64,000 bases of DNA from Taxillus chinensis. Lineage: Eukaryota > Streptophyta > Magnoliopsida > Santalales > Loranthaceae. The stretch lies in NCBI GenBank assembly GCA_023512835.1, contig CM042084.1:45679609-45743608 (forward strand), read 5' to 3'. Both the position numbers and the translations under genes were made by a program. Under the pieces are notes generated by a model. That model was not told the origin of the DNA. It saw only the letters and a program-made list of their open reading frames with translations, and did not search any database. Below, piece by piece: positions 43,541-54,194 of this stretch (within the stretch, counting starts at the first letter, position 1; the number at the start of each line of letters is the position of its first letter).

Positions 43541-44870
43541 ATGACTAAAGTCCCACTTATCCCACATTTCCAAGGAAAAAAAATGAAAAAAAAAAAGAGA
43601 AAAGAAAAGAAAAGAAGAAAGTGCCTGACTAGTTAGCAAAAATGTTCAACGCTTAGGGATGCCCTGCTCTCAATAACGACTGTGGCGAGATGCCAAAAAC
43701 TGTTATCAGTAAAAACCAAATACCTTCCTTAGCCTTCTCTCTATTCCATCCAAAAGCCAACTACCAATGCCTATACCCCTTCCTCAATCATTGATTACAT
43801 GTATGATCCTTTTCTCAATTTGATATGAGTAATAGGAAATCCGGAATCAAGGAGCAGACTTAGTGAAAACCAAAAAGGGTGCTGAGGTTAAGATACAAAG
43901 CTCAAGAGAAAAAAAGAAACAAAACAACAAAAGTTGGACTTTGTGAAAATCTGAAAGGGCGCTAAAGGTAAAATACAAAGGCAAAAGAAAAAGAAAGTTG
44001 GACTTAGCAAAAACCAGAAAAGGCACAAAGGATAGAGCGCAAAGACAACAAAAAGGGAGAGTCCAAAAGATGAAACATTAAAAACTTGGGATTAAAGATG
44101 ATCATGAACTCGGGACAAAGCATCCAGTGAAGTAGCCACATATTGCAAACAAAGGAAGAACTTTGGTCAAACTGAGGGCACGCTCAAATCAAAATTGTGC
44201 CTCACGCCCCTCAAGAACTCGGGTTTTGTTTGTTAAAGTTAAACATGCGGTACTTTATATGATAAAATCATGATAAATTGAGATCATGCTCGTAAATTCT
44301 TTTTTCAAGTGTTTGGTCTTAACTTTTTGTCTTGTTGTAGAGTGAAACCCCTCAAAGTCCTAATTGACTCCCTTAAGGATTGCTCATAAAGGAAGGACTT
44401 GCTACCAAAATCGTGAGGCGACACCAAGGCTCCTGGACAAAGTCCTCGAGAAGTACTGTGTCGAAAAGGTAAACTGTTGTTCAAGAAAGTGGTAGCCCAC
44501 CGTTGAAGCCAGCGGAGCCTGAGGAAAAACAAATCATGACAATAAATGTCATCAAACAAAGGTGGTAATCCTTCGTTGAAGCCAGTAGAGCCCCGAGAAG
44601 GACTGAGTGGTGAAGATCAGGCATTATTGAAGGAGGACCATGACACTCCATCAGGACCTCTAACTCTCCGTAAAGATGGGATTGCAAAGCTCGAGACATC
44701 TAACTCTTTCCTTTCCCCTTGGATTTTCAGTAAGATTATTAAAAGATTCTCATGCATTTGTGAATATTCTCATGCATCCATTTGCACATATTCTATGCAG
44801 GCTCACGTGCCTTGTGACTGCAGGGTCCAGGGAGCGTACACTGTATGGCGCCAACTTTCCACTTCAAAAC
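43541..44870. repeat. unassigned repeat-rich segment
   Basis: No coding domain is recognised. Visible structure: a poly-A/GAAAA tract at 43578-43620; three imperfect direct repeats built around GTTGGACTTAGTGAAAACC (about 43850, 43935 and 43995); and two copies of TTGAAGCCAGnrGAGCC (44503 and 44573). This looks like the non-coding part of another LTR element, perhaps Tat-like, but I cannot prove it. It is bounded by two truncations (LTR of Athila-B on the left, Tekay LTR on the right). Confidence 0.5.
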
Positions 44871-46031
44871 TAAAGAGAGAAGGAAAGGGAGTTGCTGGTT
44901 CGTTGCCGGAGCATCTTGCGTGGGGAGGACGGCGTTTAGCGCGGGAGCAAGGAAGATCCGTTGTAAGGTAGGGGTTCTGTTCTTCCTAAACCCTCCTCTG
45001 TCCTAGGGTCCTAGGGCGATTCCCAGTATCCGTTATATTATTTATATGTAAATTCATATAGGTGTGACCTCCTATATGAATGTTGGCCTTCAATGGCGAT
45101 TTTGGTGTTTCTAGTGTTTGTGTGATGCATGAAAAGTGTTTGATAAAATGCCTGTACGACATGCCCGCTACATGTTTGATGAAATGCCTGTGTGAACTTA
45201 GTTGTGTGTATATGCCCATTTAGTGTTTGGTAATATGTCCGTGTACTGGACTCGTGGTTTAGTGTATGTGTGTATGCTGGATGTTTGCTCTATGGCTTGA
45301 ATGGTTGGGTTTGTGCGCTTGTGAGCGGGTGCACACCAAGTATTTGGTTGTATGCTTGAGTGACCATGTGTGTTGTGTGCTTGACTGTGGTACTTGGCCT
45401 GAACATGAGGCGGTTAAATCACTTGGCCTGAAGAGGCGGTTAAATCACTTGGCCTGAAGAGGCGGTTAAATCACTTGGCCTGAAGAGGCGGTTAAATCAC
45501 TTGTGGTTAAAGTGTTAGCTTGTGTGGCAGTGGAAGATTGTAAATTGTTGATGTGATTGTTATTATGTCTGTTGAAATTATTGTATCACGACACCGCACT
45601 TGTACACATGGCATGTAAATGCTAGGAACATGGGATGGGTTGGGGAGACATGATCCCTACTAAGTTGTGGTTGCTCACCCCTCCTACTGTGTTTGTTTGT
45701 TTTTCCAGGGACTTACAGGCGTTAGGTAGATACACCAAGGTGGAAGACCCTCTCCACTTTATTGTTCATTTCAAGTAATGTACTTTTATGATTTATGTAA
45801 CCCCCGGGGAGGGGAATGTACTAAGGGATTGAACCGTAATCGGGGACTTGGTTGTTTTGTGAACCTTTGATGTTTTGGATTTGGAATTAAATAAAGAGGT
45901 GGCTTATTTGATTTATTGTAATTGTTAGACTTGCTTGTGTGGCATTCGGTAATCCAACCCCATTGCCCTCCGTGTGGGTGAATGGGGAGTCACGTACCGG
46001 TTTCCTCGGGTTGGAAATCCGGGGCGTGACA
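44871..46031 (+). repeat. 5' LTR of Tekay plus element, missing about 630 bases of U3
   Basis: Collinear with 52190-53398 (AGCATCTTGCGTGGGGAGGA onward), ending GGGGCGTGACA. The promoter half is absent, so this copy cannot be transcribed from its own 5' LTR. Confidence 0.9.
45392..45498 (+). repeat. 26-bp tandem repeats, four copies (5' LTR)
   Basis: One variant unit of 29 bases, then three units of ACTTGGCCTGAAGAGGCGGT-TAAATC. The 3' LTR has six copies. Confidence 0.9.
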
Positions 46032-46034
46032 ATA

Positions 46035-46050
46035 TGGTATCGAGCATGGT
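46035..46050 (+). other. primer-binding site, tRNA-Met type (one base lost)
   Basis: TGGTATCGAGCATGGT: the relatives read TGGTATCAGAGC, so one A is missing. It lies three bases after the LTR. Confidence 0.8.
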
Positions 46051-46457
46051 CTAGTTGGCCTAGGGTAGTGGGCGGACTTGGTTATCTTGAGTCCTTTGGA
46101 GGAGCCTGGAGGGACATGCCTGATCAACATGGTCCTCTTTGAGCCTCCAAGGTGTACTTAGGGTAGTCCGGTCTTGTGGTAGGATTTGCATACATTGGCA
46201 TTAGGGCACTAGTTGCATTTGTTGTCATGTGTGAAGGTGTGCATAACATGATTATGTGTGAACTGTGCAACTCGAATATTCTTGGAATGCCTTGGGTATG
46301 ACTACAATGTGGATCGTTGTGTGCAATATTGATTGATGCAATGGTTAAAATGTGTGTAATGCCATGTATGGCTTGACTTGATAATGGGGTAGAGGTAGTC
46401 AACTTGTTAGTAGTCAAACGCGTTCGACGTTTGTGCATCTTACTTCATGTAGTAAGA

Positions 46458-47860
46458 ATGCCACCGAGGAGAGTGACACGTGCGTCCGGGGCGATGGGCG
46501 ATGAGTCATCTGCCCATGAGGGTCCGGGTGCGGGACCATCCATTGGAGGGCATGCGTTGTTACCGGCACGGCTACAAGAAGGCATCCGGTGGAGGTACGA
46601 GAGCTACGGGAGGGACTCCGGCAGGACGTTCGGGAGGAGGTGCGCCGTGAGATGGCGACGCCAGGTGGTGCCACCACCACCACCACCAGGAAGAGAGGCG
46701 CCTCGTGAGCGTGAGAGTTCGCCGGGTGGTGTACCGACCTGTGCGAGAGGATGACGTGGTGACACGGTTCCGAAAGGAACAACCTCCGCGATTTAAGGGG
46801 GGGGGAAGATCCTGTGGTAGGCGAGCGGTGGTTGAGGCAGATTGAGCATGTGTTCTCCTTTCTCCTGCCCCGGGAGGAGGATAAGGTGCGACCGGCAATT
46901 CAGCACTGGAGGGGGGACGCTTTGGAGTGGTGGACGAGTGTTGCGGGGAGCCGTGCGGTGCAACTCATGTTTTGGGAGGAGTTCTTGCAACTCTTCCATG
47001 ATGAGTTCTTCCCGGAATCGGTGAGATGGCGAGAAGAGGGAAGAATTTGGTAGCTTGAAGCAGGGATCCAAGACGGTACCTGAGTATGAGCGGGAGTTCC
47101 TGGAGATTGAGTAGGTTTGCTCCCGAGAGCGTGGTAAGGGAGGACCCGAAGGCCCACAAGTTCACCTTGGGTCTCGGACCAGCCCTTAGGGAAAGGGTGG
47201 CGATTCTACGCTTGAGGACCTATGCCGAGGCCGTGGAGACGGCCCGTATAGCCGAGAGAGAACCGGATGATGGGAGGCAGGCCCATCGGGGGCGCCAGTT
47301 GCAGAGTGGGCCTGATCGAGATGCAGGGTCCAAGAGGCTCAAGACGGAGGAGAGGGATAGCAGCTTCTTTTCGCATCGGGGTCGGACCTCCGTGAACCCT
47401 GGGAGGTTCACCTTTGGCGGCGGAAGACAGGGTGGTCCATCCGGGGAGTCTACCGAGCGGATGCCCCTTCTTGTGGAAAGCAGGGTCACTTCAAAGGGGA
47501 GTGCCCCAAGAAGGACCGGCGATGCAACAACCGTGGACGAGAGGGTCATTTGCGCCGGGTTTGCGGGAGTGGCAACAGAGGAACGGGGGGCACGGCATCC
47601 GGCGTGAGGAGTGATGCTAGCTTCCGTGCACCAAGTGAGAGACCAGCTCGTCGGTGGCAGGCCGACCCAGGCAGGATCTAGTCGGACCCGACCCCGGGGG
47701 GAGGCCGGAGCGGCAATGGACCGAGGCCGGAGGCAACCTTAGCGGGAAGCGTCCAATGAGTGAGCCGACAAGTGGCACGGGCCAAGGAAGGGTGTTTGCG
47801 CTGGAGGCAACATACCGGGGAGGAGGCCGAGCTACCGCCCCCACCACTGAGGGTGGAGCA
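46458..47860 (+). pseudogene. gag of Tekay plus element
   Basis: ATG at 46458 (MPPRRVTRASGAMGDESSAH). A run of G at 46796-46803 and other one-base indels move the frame repeatedly. Capsid pieces are at 46814-47053 (GDALEWWTSVAGSRAVQLMF, LQLFHDEFFPESVR) and 47086-47607 (KAHKFTLGLGPALRERVAIL, RLRTYAEAVETARIAERE). The nucleocapsid reads CGKQGHFKGEC, then CNNRGREGHLRRVC, in which the second cysteine of the second knuckle is arginine. The same C-to-R change is in the copy at 63300, so it predates both. Confidence 0.9.
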
Positions 47861-48330
47861 AGACCATCGGTGGTTAGAGGTACCCTCTTGATCTCCCGTA
47901 CATTAGCTTCGTTCTTTTCGATACGGGTGCATCATGTTCGTTTGTTCTCGAGCTTGTAATAGACGGCATGGGTTAGCTTGTGTGGAAGCCGCAAGGCCCC
48001 TAGTTGTGGAGTCTCCGGTGGGAGGCATGATTGAGGTACGGAGAGTGTGTCGTGGTGTGTGTTAACCATAGGCGAGGTGGAGCCGAGTTTTGACTTGCAT
48101 GTAATGCCTTTGAGGACGTTTGACCCGATCTTGGGTATGGATTGGCTTATGGCTTTCTAGGCCAAGATAGATTGTTATCGGCGGCGTGTGACCTTCGTGA
48201 CACCTGCGGGGACCTCTTGCACCCTGCAGGGGGAGTGGGATTGTGAGGCGAGTCGGGCCGGGCCGGTGTTGGACCAGTGGGGTGCCATTACCCACAGATT
48301 AGCGCCCGACCTTTGCCGAGGAGGGTAAGG
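47860..48330 (+). pseudogene. retropepsin of Tekay plus element
   Basis: TLLISRTLASF at 47881 leads to a frameshift exactly before DTGAS (about 47918-47935, LFDTGASCSF in another frame). The second half is VEPSFDLHVMPLRTFDPILG, then GMDWLMAF with a stop. Non-functional. Confidence 0.83.
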
Positions 48331-49040
48331 TGGAAAAGAGGGTGTGGCCCGCTGTTGTGGACCAATTTCAGGATGTTTTTCCTGAGCGGTTGAGGAGTTT
48401 GCCACCTAAGAGGAGTGTGGAGTTCACCATTGCGTTGGTGCCGGGGACGGGTCCGATTTCCCAAGTAGCGTATCGTATGGGACCAGCCGAGCCGAGGGAG
48501 CCGCAGAGGCAAATCGAGGAGTTGGGGGACCAAGGGTATATCGGACCAAGTACCTCACCTTGGGGTGCCCCGGTGCTCTTTGCTAAGAAGGCCGATGGCA
48601 CGCTTCGTCTCTGCATCGACTACAGGAAGCCGAATTCGGTGGATCGTGAAGAACAAGTACTCGTTGCCTCGGATAGATGACCTATTTGACCAATTGAGTG
48701 GGGCCCGGTGGTTTTCCAAGATAGATTTACGGTCGGGGTATCACCGGCTCGGGGGTAAGGGAGGAGGACATCCCTAAGACGGCTTTTCGGTGCGGTATGG
48801 GCATTATGAGTGGGTAGTGATGTCTTTCGGGCTCACTAATGCGCCAGCAGTGTTCATGCATTTGATGAACCAAGTCTTTGCCCCATACTTAGACTCGTTC
48901 GTGGTGGTGTTTATCGATGATATCTTGGTGTATTCCAAGACCGAGAAGGAGCATGTGGAGCACTTGGCAACAAGTGTTGCAAACCTTGAGGGACCAGCGC
49001 ACTGTTTGCTAAGTTTAGCAAGTGTGAGTTTTGGCTGCAG
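48330..49040 (+). pseudogene. reverse transcriptase of Tekay plus element
   Basis: Fingers at 48330-48680 ([50 protein letters not shown]). Palm at 48565-48777 ([29 protein letters not shown]). Active site at 48790-49104 ([38 protein letters not shown]). The FIDD box is intact. At least three frame changes separate the blocks. Confidence 0.9.
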
Positions 49041-49590
49041 GAGGTTCACTTTCTTGGCCATGTGGTGTCACCGAGGGAGTCGGGGTGGACCCGGCCAAGA
49101 TTGAGGCCGTGGCATCGTGGGCGAGGCCAACCAACGTTTTTGAGATCCGTAGTTTTCTTGGCTTGGCGGGGTACTATCGTCGTTTTGTCGAGGGGTTCTC
49201 CCGTTTGGCGGCTCCTATGACGGCGTTGACTAGGAAAGGAGTGAAATTTGAGTGGACGGACAAGTGCCGGCAGGGCGTTCGAGACTCTCAAAACCCGTTT
49301 GACCACCGCACCGGTGTTGAGGTTACCTCGGGAGGATATTCCATATGAGGTATATCTGTGATGCGTCCAGGGTTGGTTTGGGGTGTGTGCTTATGCAAGA
49401 GCACAATGTGGTAGCTTATGGGTCAAGGCATTGAAGCCTCATGAGCAGAATTATCCTACTCATGATCCGGAGTTAGCGGCCGTTATCTTCGCCCTGAAGA
49501 GTTGGCAGCACTACCTCTTGGGGGAAAAGTTTGTGGTGTTCTCGGATCACAAGAGCCTTCAGGACATCTTTACTCGAAGGACTTGAATTT
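49031..49590 (+). pseudogene. RT connection and RNase H of Tekay plus element
   Basis: [20 protein letters not shown] at 49135-49200, then RNase H in pieces: [16 protein letters not shown] around 49355-49400 (frame break inside), [20 protein letters not shown] and [16 protein letters not shown] at 49440-49580. Several one-base indels interrupt it. Confidence 0.87.
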
Positions 49591-50960
49591 GAGGCAAAGG
49601 AGATGGGTGGAGTATTTACGGACCTTTGATTTTACTCTTGCCTATACCCCGGGCAAGGGTAATGTTGTGGCCGATGCATTGAGCGGAAAAGGGAAAGCCG
49701 AGGTGGCCGTGAGGGAGTGGAAGGCGATGGAGCAGTTGGCGACGTTACGGGCTGCGACTGTTGCTCATGATGGTGGGACAATCCTGAGTCCTTTGGTGGT
49801 TGTGCCTGGAGTTGTACCAACGCGTCCGGGAGGGACAGCTGGGTGACATTGAGTGTGAGGTTCTCCGTGCCCGTATTGAGGCCGGGGAGCTATCCTGGGG
49901 ACCGGACAGAGGGTCCCGAGCATGAGTTGTCATTTCAGGGGGCGGTTGGTAGTGGCTTCTTCCCTCCGGGATGAGGTGATGAGGGCGTTTCACCAATCTA
50001 GAGTTCTTTGTGCATCCAGGGGGGTACGAAGATGTACCATGCGCTTCGGGCACATTTTTGGTGGCCTGGGATGAAACGCGATGTGGCTGCCTTTGTTTCG
50101 CGGTGCCTCACGTGTCGGCCAGGTGAAGGCCGAGCATCGGCGGCCGGCGGGCATGTTACTGCCCTTGCCCATCGCGGAGTGGAAGTGGGACCATATAGCG
50201 ATGGATTTTGTGGATCGGTCTTCCACCCACCACCGGGAGGAAGGATATGATTTGGGTAATTGTGGATCGACTCACAAAGTCGGCCCATTTCCTGGCTGTT
50301 CGCGAGCAGGACTCTATTGGGACCTTGAGTCGCCCGTACATGAACGAGATTGTGAGACCGCATGGCGTACCCTCATCGGTTGTCTCGGACCGAGATTCGA
50401 GGTTCACTTCCCGTTTCGGGGCAGGTTTGCGGGAGGCTATGGGGACCAAGCTTCACCCGAGTACAGCCTTTCACCCTGAGACCGACGGTCGACCGAGCGG
50501 ACGAATCGGACCATGGAGGACATGTTGAGGGCTTGTGTGCTAGATTTTGGGGGTTCGTGGGCAACTCACCTTCCTTTGGTGGAGTTTGCCTAAACAACAA
50601 CGTTATCAGGCATCCATTGGGATGGCTCCTTTTGAGGCGTTGTATGGACGGCCGTGTCGATCCCCTTTGTGTTGGACCGAGGTGGGGGAGACAGCTCTCT
50701 TGGGACCGGAGTTGGTTCAAGAGGCTACCGAGAAGGTCAAGTTGATTCGTCGGCGTTTGTTGTCGGCTCGAGTTGGCGAAATCTTATGCGGATCAGCGAT
50801 GGCGACCTTTGGAGTTTTTTGTTGGTGATCATGTGTTCCTTCGTGTCTCTCCACGTCATGGACATCGACGGTTTGGGCGAGGTTCCAAGCTATCTCCGCG
50901 GTTTATTGGTCCTTTTGAGATTCTGGATCGTGTAGGGCCTGTGGCCTACCGGTTAGCGTT
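49570..50960 (+). pseudogene. integrase of Tekay plus element
   Basis: LRQRRWVEYLRTFDFTLAYT and NVVADALS (49590-49690) join RNase H to integrase. The HHCC domain (GGTKMYHALRAHFWWPGMKR, SRCLTC) is at 50020-50120. The core is fragmented: HIAMDF near 50195, [14 protein letters not shown] near 50385, FHPETDGR near 50470. The downstream domain is [20 protein letters not shown] at 50620-50690 and DHVFLRVSPRHGHRRFGRGS at 50830-50890. The order is complete, but frames change about every 100-200 bases. Confidence 0.88.
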
Positions 50961-51245
50961 ACCACCGCGGGCCGAGTCGAGTGCACAACGTGTTTCACGT
51001 GTCCCGATTGCGGAAGTATCACCCTGACCCCACTCATGTGATTGATTGGGGGAAATTGGACATTGAGGATGACATGTCCGTCATTGAGGCCCCTATCCTG
51101 GTATCCTGGATCGGCGAGAGAAGCTATTGCGTGGTCGTGCTATTCCTTTGGTTCGCGTGCTGTGGCAACACCGTGGTATTGAGGAGGAGACATGGGAACG
51201 TGAGTCCGTGATGCGTGAGCAGCACCGGACTTGTTCGAGGACGAA
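50960..51245 (+). pseudogene. chromodomain at integrase C-terminus (Tekay)
   Basis: HNVFHVSRLRKYHPDPTHVI and DWGKLDIEDDMSVIEAPI in the 50981 frame, then in a shifted frame the LLRGRAIP-LVRVLWQHRG-IEEETWERESVMREQ portion ending near the polypurine side. It is of the group II chromodomain type of Tekay chromoviruses, which in the family steers integration toward heterochromatin. The same domain is less damaged at 57638-57940 (minus). Confidence 0.87.
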
Positions 51246-51590
51246 CAATCTTAAGCGTGGGAGGTGACTGTTGGCCAAGGGATAGTGTTGTGTTTTCTTG
51301 TGATAGTGTTGTGTTTTCTTGTGATGTGTTTTCTTGTAGTAGTTGATGTATTTGTATTGTCTTTTAAAGACATGTGCTTAAATGTGATGTGCTTTGAGAT
51401 GTGTATTCGTGCCATGCGGAAGTGTTGTGTGCATTATTGTGGTTATGGATTATGGTGGTACTTGTTATGTCTTTGTTGTCTTGTGTGTGGTGTATGACCC
51501 ATTAGGGTGTTGTGGCTCGCCGTGTGGCAAATGGGTAGCTTGTGTTCGTTTTTCCTCTTATGTCATTTCTTTTCGAGGACGAAAAGTCTT
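51246..51590 (+). other. 3' untranslated region of Tekay plus element
   Basis: GT-rich stretch (TTGTGTTTTCTTGTGATAG repeats at 51284-51330) between the chromodomain and the polypurine tract. It corresponds to 16897-17218 and 57362-57637 on the minus strand. No gene is seen. Confidence 0.7.
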
Positions 51591-51603
51591 AAGGGGGAGA
51601 GGA
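51591..51603 (+). other. polypurine tract of Tekay plus element
   Basis: AAGGGGGAGAGGA directly before the 3' LTR. Confidence 0.92.
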
Positions 51604-52032
51604 TGTAAGGACCCGTACCTTGAGTTAGTCGTTTTGCCTCCTAGGTAGAGTTTTTCTAGATTTTGACCTAATAAATGGACTCCAATGAATTCACGTGCAA
51701 AAGGAAAGATGCTTAGAATGATGTCCTCTATCTACCACGAAGTTTCAGGCCAAATGGACATGTATGTGAGGTGCACGTGATATGGGTCCAATTCACGTGC
51801 AAGTGTAATTGTCTTTTAAATGATGCAAGGAGGCTAGGGGTGAAGTTTGAGAGCATTTGGAGTCCATATGGAGTTGCACGTGAATTGGGGAATTCACGTG
51901 CAAATTGGCGTGCAAGCATATTTTTGCATGGTTCCCTTGGTTTTGACATTCTAAGGAACTTTCTCCAAAGGACCATGTTGAAATTCTGAGTATTTTGGCC
52001 TATAGGGGTGCGAAAAGGTGCTAACTTGTGTG

Positions 52033-52110
52033 ATCAAAACTACGTCATTTTGATGCGGGATTCACTTAATCAAAACTACGTCGTTTTGATCGTTGTGTTG
52101 TCTATATAAG
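52033..52110 (+). promoter_or_regulatory. LTR promoter: two ACGT near-palindromes and TATA box
   Basis: Near-palindromes at 52033-52054 (one arm has ATTTTGAT) and 52069-52090, and TCTATATAAG at 52101-52110. A telomere-like TTTAGGTTTAGGGTT lies 20-35 bases downstream, near the expected start of transcription. Confidence 0.75.
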
Positions 52111-52708
52111 GAGGAGAAGCCCTCTGTTTTAGGTTTAGGGTTCTCTTCACTGCCTGCGACCGTCGTAGAGAGAGAGAGCTAGAGAGGGAGAAGGAAGGGG
52201 AGTTGCTTGGTTCTCTCCGGAGCATCTTGCGTGGGGAGGACGGCGTTTAGCGCGGGAGCAAGGAAGATCTGTTGTAAGGTAGGGGTTCTGTTCTTTCCTA
52301 AACCCTCCTCCTGTCCTAGGGTCCTAGGGCGGATTCTGGTCGTATCTCGTTATATTATTTATATGTAAATTCATATAGGTGTGACCTCCTATATGAATGT
52401 TGGCCTTCAATGGCGATTTTGGTGTTTCGGTGTTTGTGTGATGCATGAAAAGTGTTTGATAAAATGCCCGTACGACATGCCTGCTACATGTTTGATGAAA
52501 TGCCTGTGTGAACTTAGTTGTGTGTATATGCCCATTTAGTGTTTGGTAATATGTCCGTGTGACTGGACTCGTGGTTTAGTGTATGTGTGTATGCTGGATG
52601 TTTGCTCTATGGCCTGAATGGTTGGGTTTGTGCGCTTGTGAGCGGGTGCACACCAAGTATTTGGTTGTATGCTTGAGTGACCATGTGTGTTGTGTGCTTG
52701 ATTGTGGT

Positions 52709-52864
52709 ACTTGGCCTGAAGAGGCGGTTAAATCACTTGGCCTGAAGAGGCGGTTAAATCACTTGGCCTGAAGAAGCGGTTAAATCACTTGGCCTGAAGA
52801 GGCGGTTAAATCACTTGGCCTGAAGAGGCGGTTAAATAACTTGGCCTGAAGAGGCGGTTAAATC
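52709..52864 (+). repeat. 26-bp tandem repeats, six copies (3' LTR)
   Basis: Six head-to-tail units of ACTTGGCCTGAAGAGGCGGT plus TAAATC, two of them with one substitution. Confidence 0.92.
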
Positions 52865-53398
52865 ACTTGTGGTTAAAGTGTTAGCTTGTGTGGCGGTGGA
52901 AGATTGTAAATTGTTGATGTGATTGTTATTATGTCTGTTGAAATTATTGTATCACGACACCGCACTTGTACACATGGCATGTAAATGCTAGGAACATGGG
53001 ATGGGTTGGGGAGACATGATCCCTACTAAGTCGTGGTTGCTCACCCCTCCTACTTGTGTTTGTTTGTTTTTCCAGGGGACTTACAGGCGTTAGGTAGATA
53101 CACCAAGGTGGAAGACCCTCTCCACTTTATTGTTCATTTCGGTAATGTACTTTTATGATTTATGTAACCCCAGGGAGGGGAATGTACTAAGGGATTGAAT
53201 CGTAATCGGGGACTTGGTTGTTTTGTGAACCTTTGATGTTTTGGATTTGGAATTAAATAAAGAGGTGGCTTATTTGATTTATTGTAATTGTTAGACTTGC
53301 TTGTGTGGCATTCAAGTAATCCAACCCCATTGCCCTCCGTGTGGGTGAATGGGGAGTCACGTACCGGTTTCCTCGGGTTGGAAATCCGGGGCGTGACA

Positions 53399-53999
53399 TG
53401 GTTGTTCAATAAAATAGAATTTAGTTCTTGTTTAATTCATTTGTTTGAATGGAAATGCCTAGTTTATGCATAATTAGGTAATCTTAGCCCTTGTCTAGGG
53501 TGGAACACTAGTGAATTAGATTTAATATTACATGATGGACCAAGTCTGCAACTATTAGATTGTTTATCTACCTTGATCACTTTTATTCACATGGACCAAA
53601 TGGGATAAAAGCCTTAAATCTATCTTAGCGTGGACCAAATGTAAGATAGGTAGGAGATAATCAACATGAACGTGAACTACAACATCAATCAAGAACGAGA
53701 GCCATAACCAGACTATTACAATCGATTGGGTGGTAAACATTGTGACCCTAGATCCATAATCACTGAAATTTCTATACCAATAGCTTGCCAACTTTCTAAT
53801 TTAATCACCTTTCGTTTACATTATTTGTCCAACAAAAATCAATTGTCCAGACATAAAAACAACTTGTTAGCTTAGTGCTTGCTGCTTAACAGCATTAGCT
53901 ACCTCCCTGTGGGTTCGATAACCGGAGTCTTAATACTCCATTTTATTACTTGACCAGTGCACTTGCTGCAAAACCTTCAGACATAATTTATGCGGGTCA
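53399..53999 (+). repeat. LTR (Athila-A type), U5-side 600 bases
   Basis: Collinear with the minus strand of 5030-5633 (TGGTTGTTCAATAAAATAGA, GATTGTTTATCTACCTTGA..., end GCGGGTCA). It is truncated on the left by the Tekay insertion. Confidence 0.9.
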
Positions 54000-54005
54000 A
54001 GTTTT

Positions 54006-54023
54006 TGGCGCCGTTGCCGGGGA
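54006..54023 (+). other. primer-binding site, perfect tRNA-Asp type
   Basis: TGGCGCCGTTGCCGGGGA matches the complement of the plant tRNA-Asp 3' end without mismatch. Confidence 0.92.
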
Positions 54024-54194
54024 GGCAAGCCAAACATTGTTAGGGTTAGGTGACATGAGGTGATCAAGGTCATTTGTGATCTGGAATTTTAATTTTCTAT
54101 TTTTCTAGTGTGGTGTGGCTTTGTATTTCTCTGTTTTGTTTTGTTTTCTTTTAGGGGTACACATCAAGTGTTTGTTTTAATTCCTCAGTGTATG

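Larger units (their letters stand above)
44871..53398 (+). mobile_element. Tekay (Del) chromovirus, plus strand, 5' LTR truncated
   Basis: Truncated 5' LTR (44871-46031), tRNA-Met PBS, gag, DTGAS protease, RT, RNase H, integrase, chromodomain, polypurine tract and complete 3' LTR (51604-53398). It is inserted into an Athila-A type LTR whose remainder starts at 53399. The coding region is broken by very many single-base indels although the two LTRs are very similar. Confidence 0.93.
51604..53398 (+). repeat. 3' LTR of Tekay plus element
   Basis: TGTAAGGACCCGTACC to GGGGCGTGACA, 1795 bp, the same length as the LTRs at 15087 and 21494. It contains the U3 module shared with Athila (51711-51990), the promoter elements listed separately, a 10-bp-stem hairpin (52370-52397) and six 26-bp repeats. 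Confidence 0.93.

Noticed and set aside
52709..52864. 26-bp direct repeats resembling a CRISPR array
   Set aside because: Units are head to tail without spacers, lie inside plant LTRs, and have no cas genes nearby.
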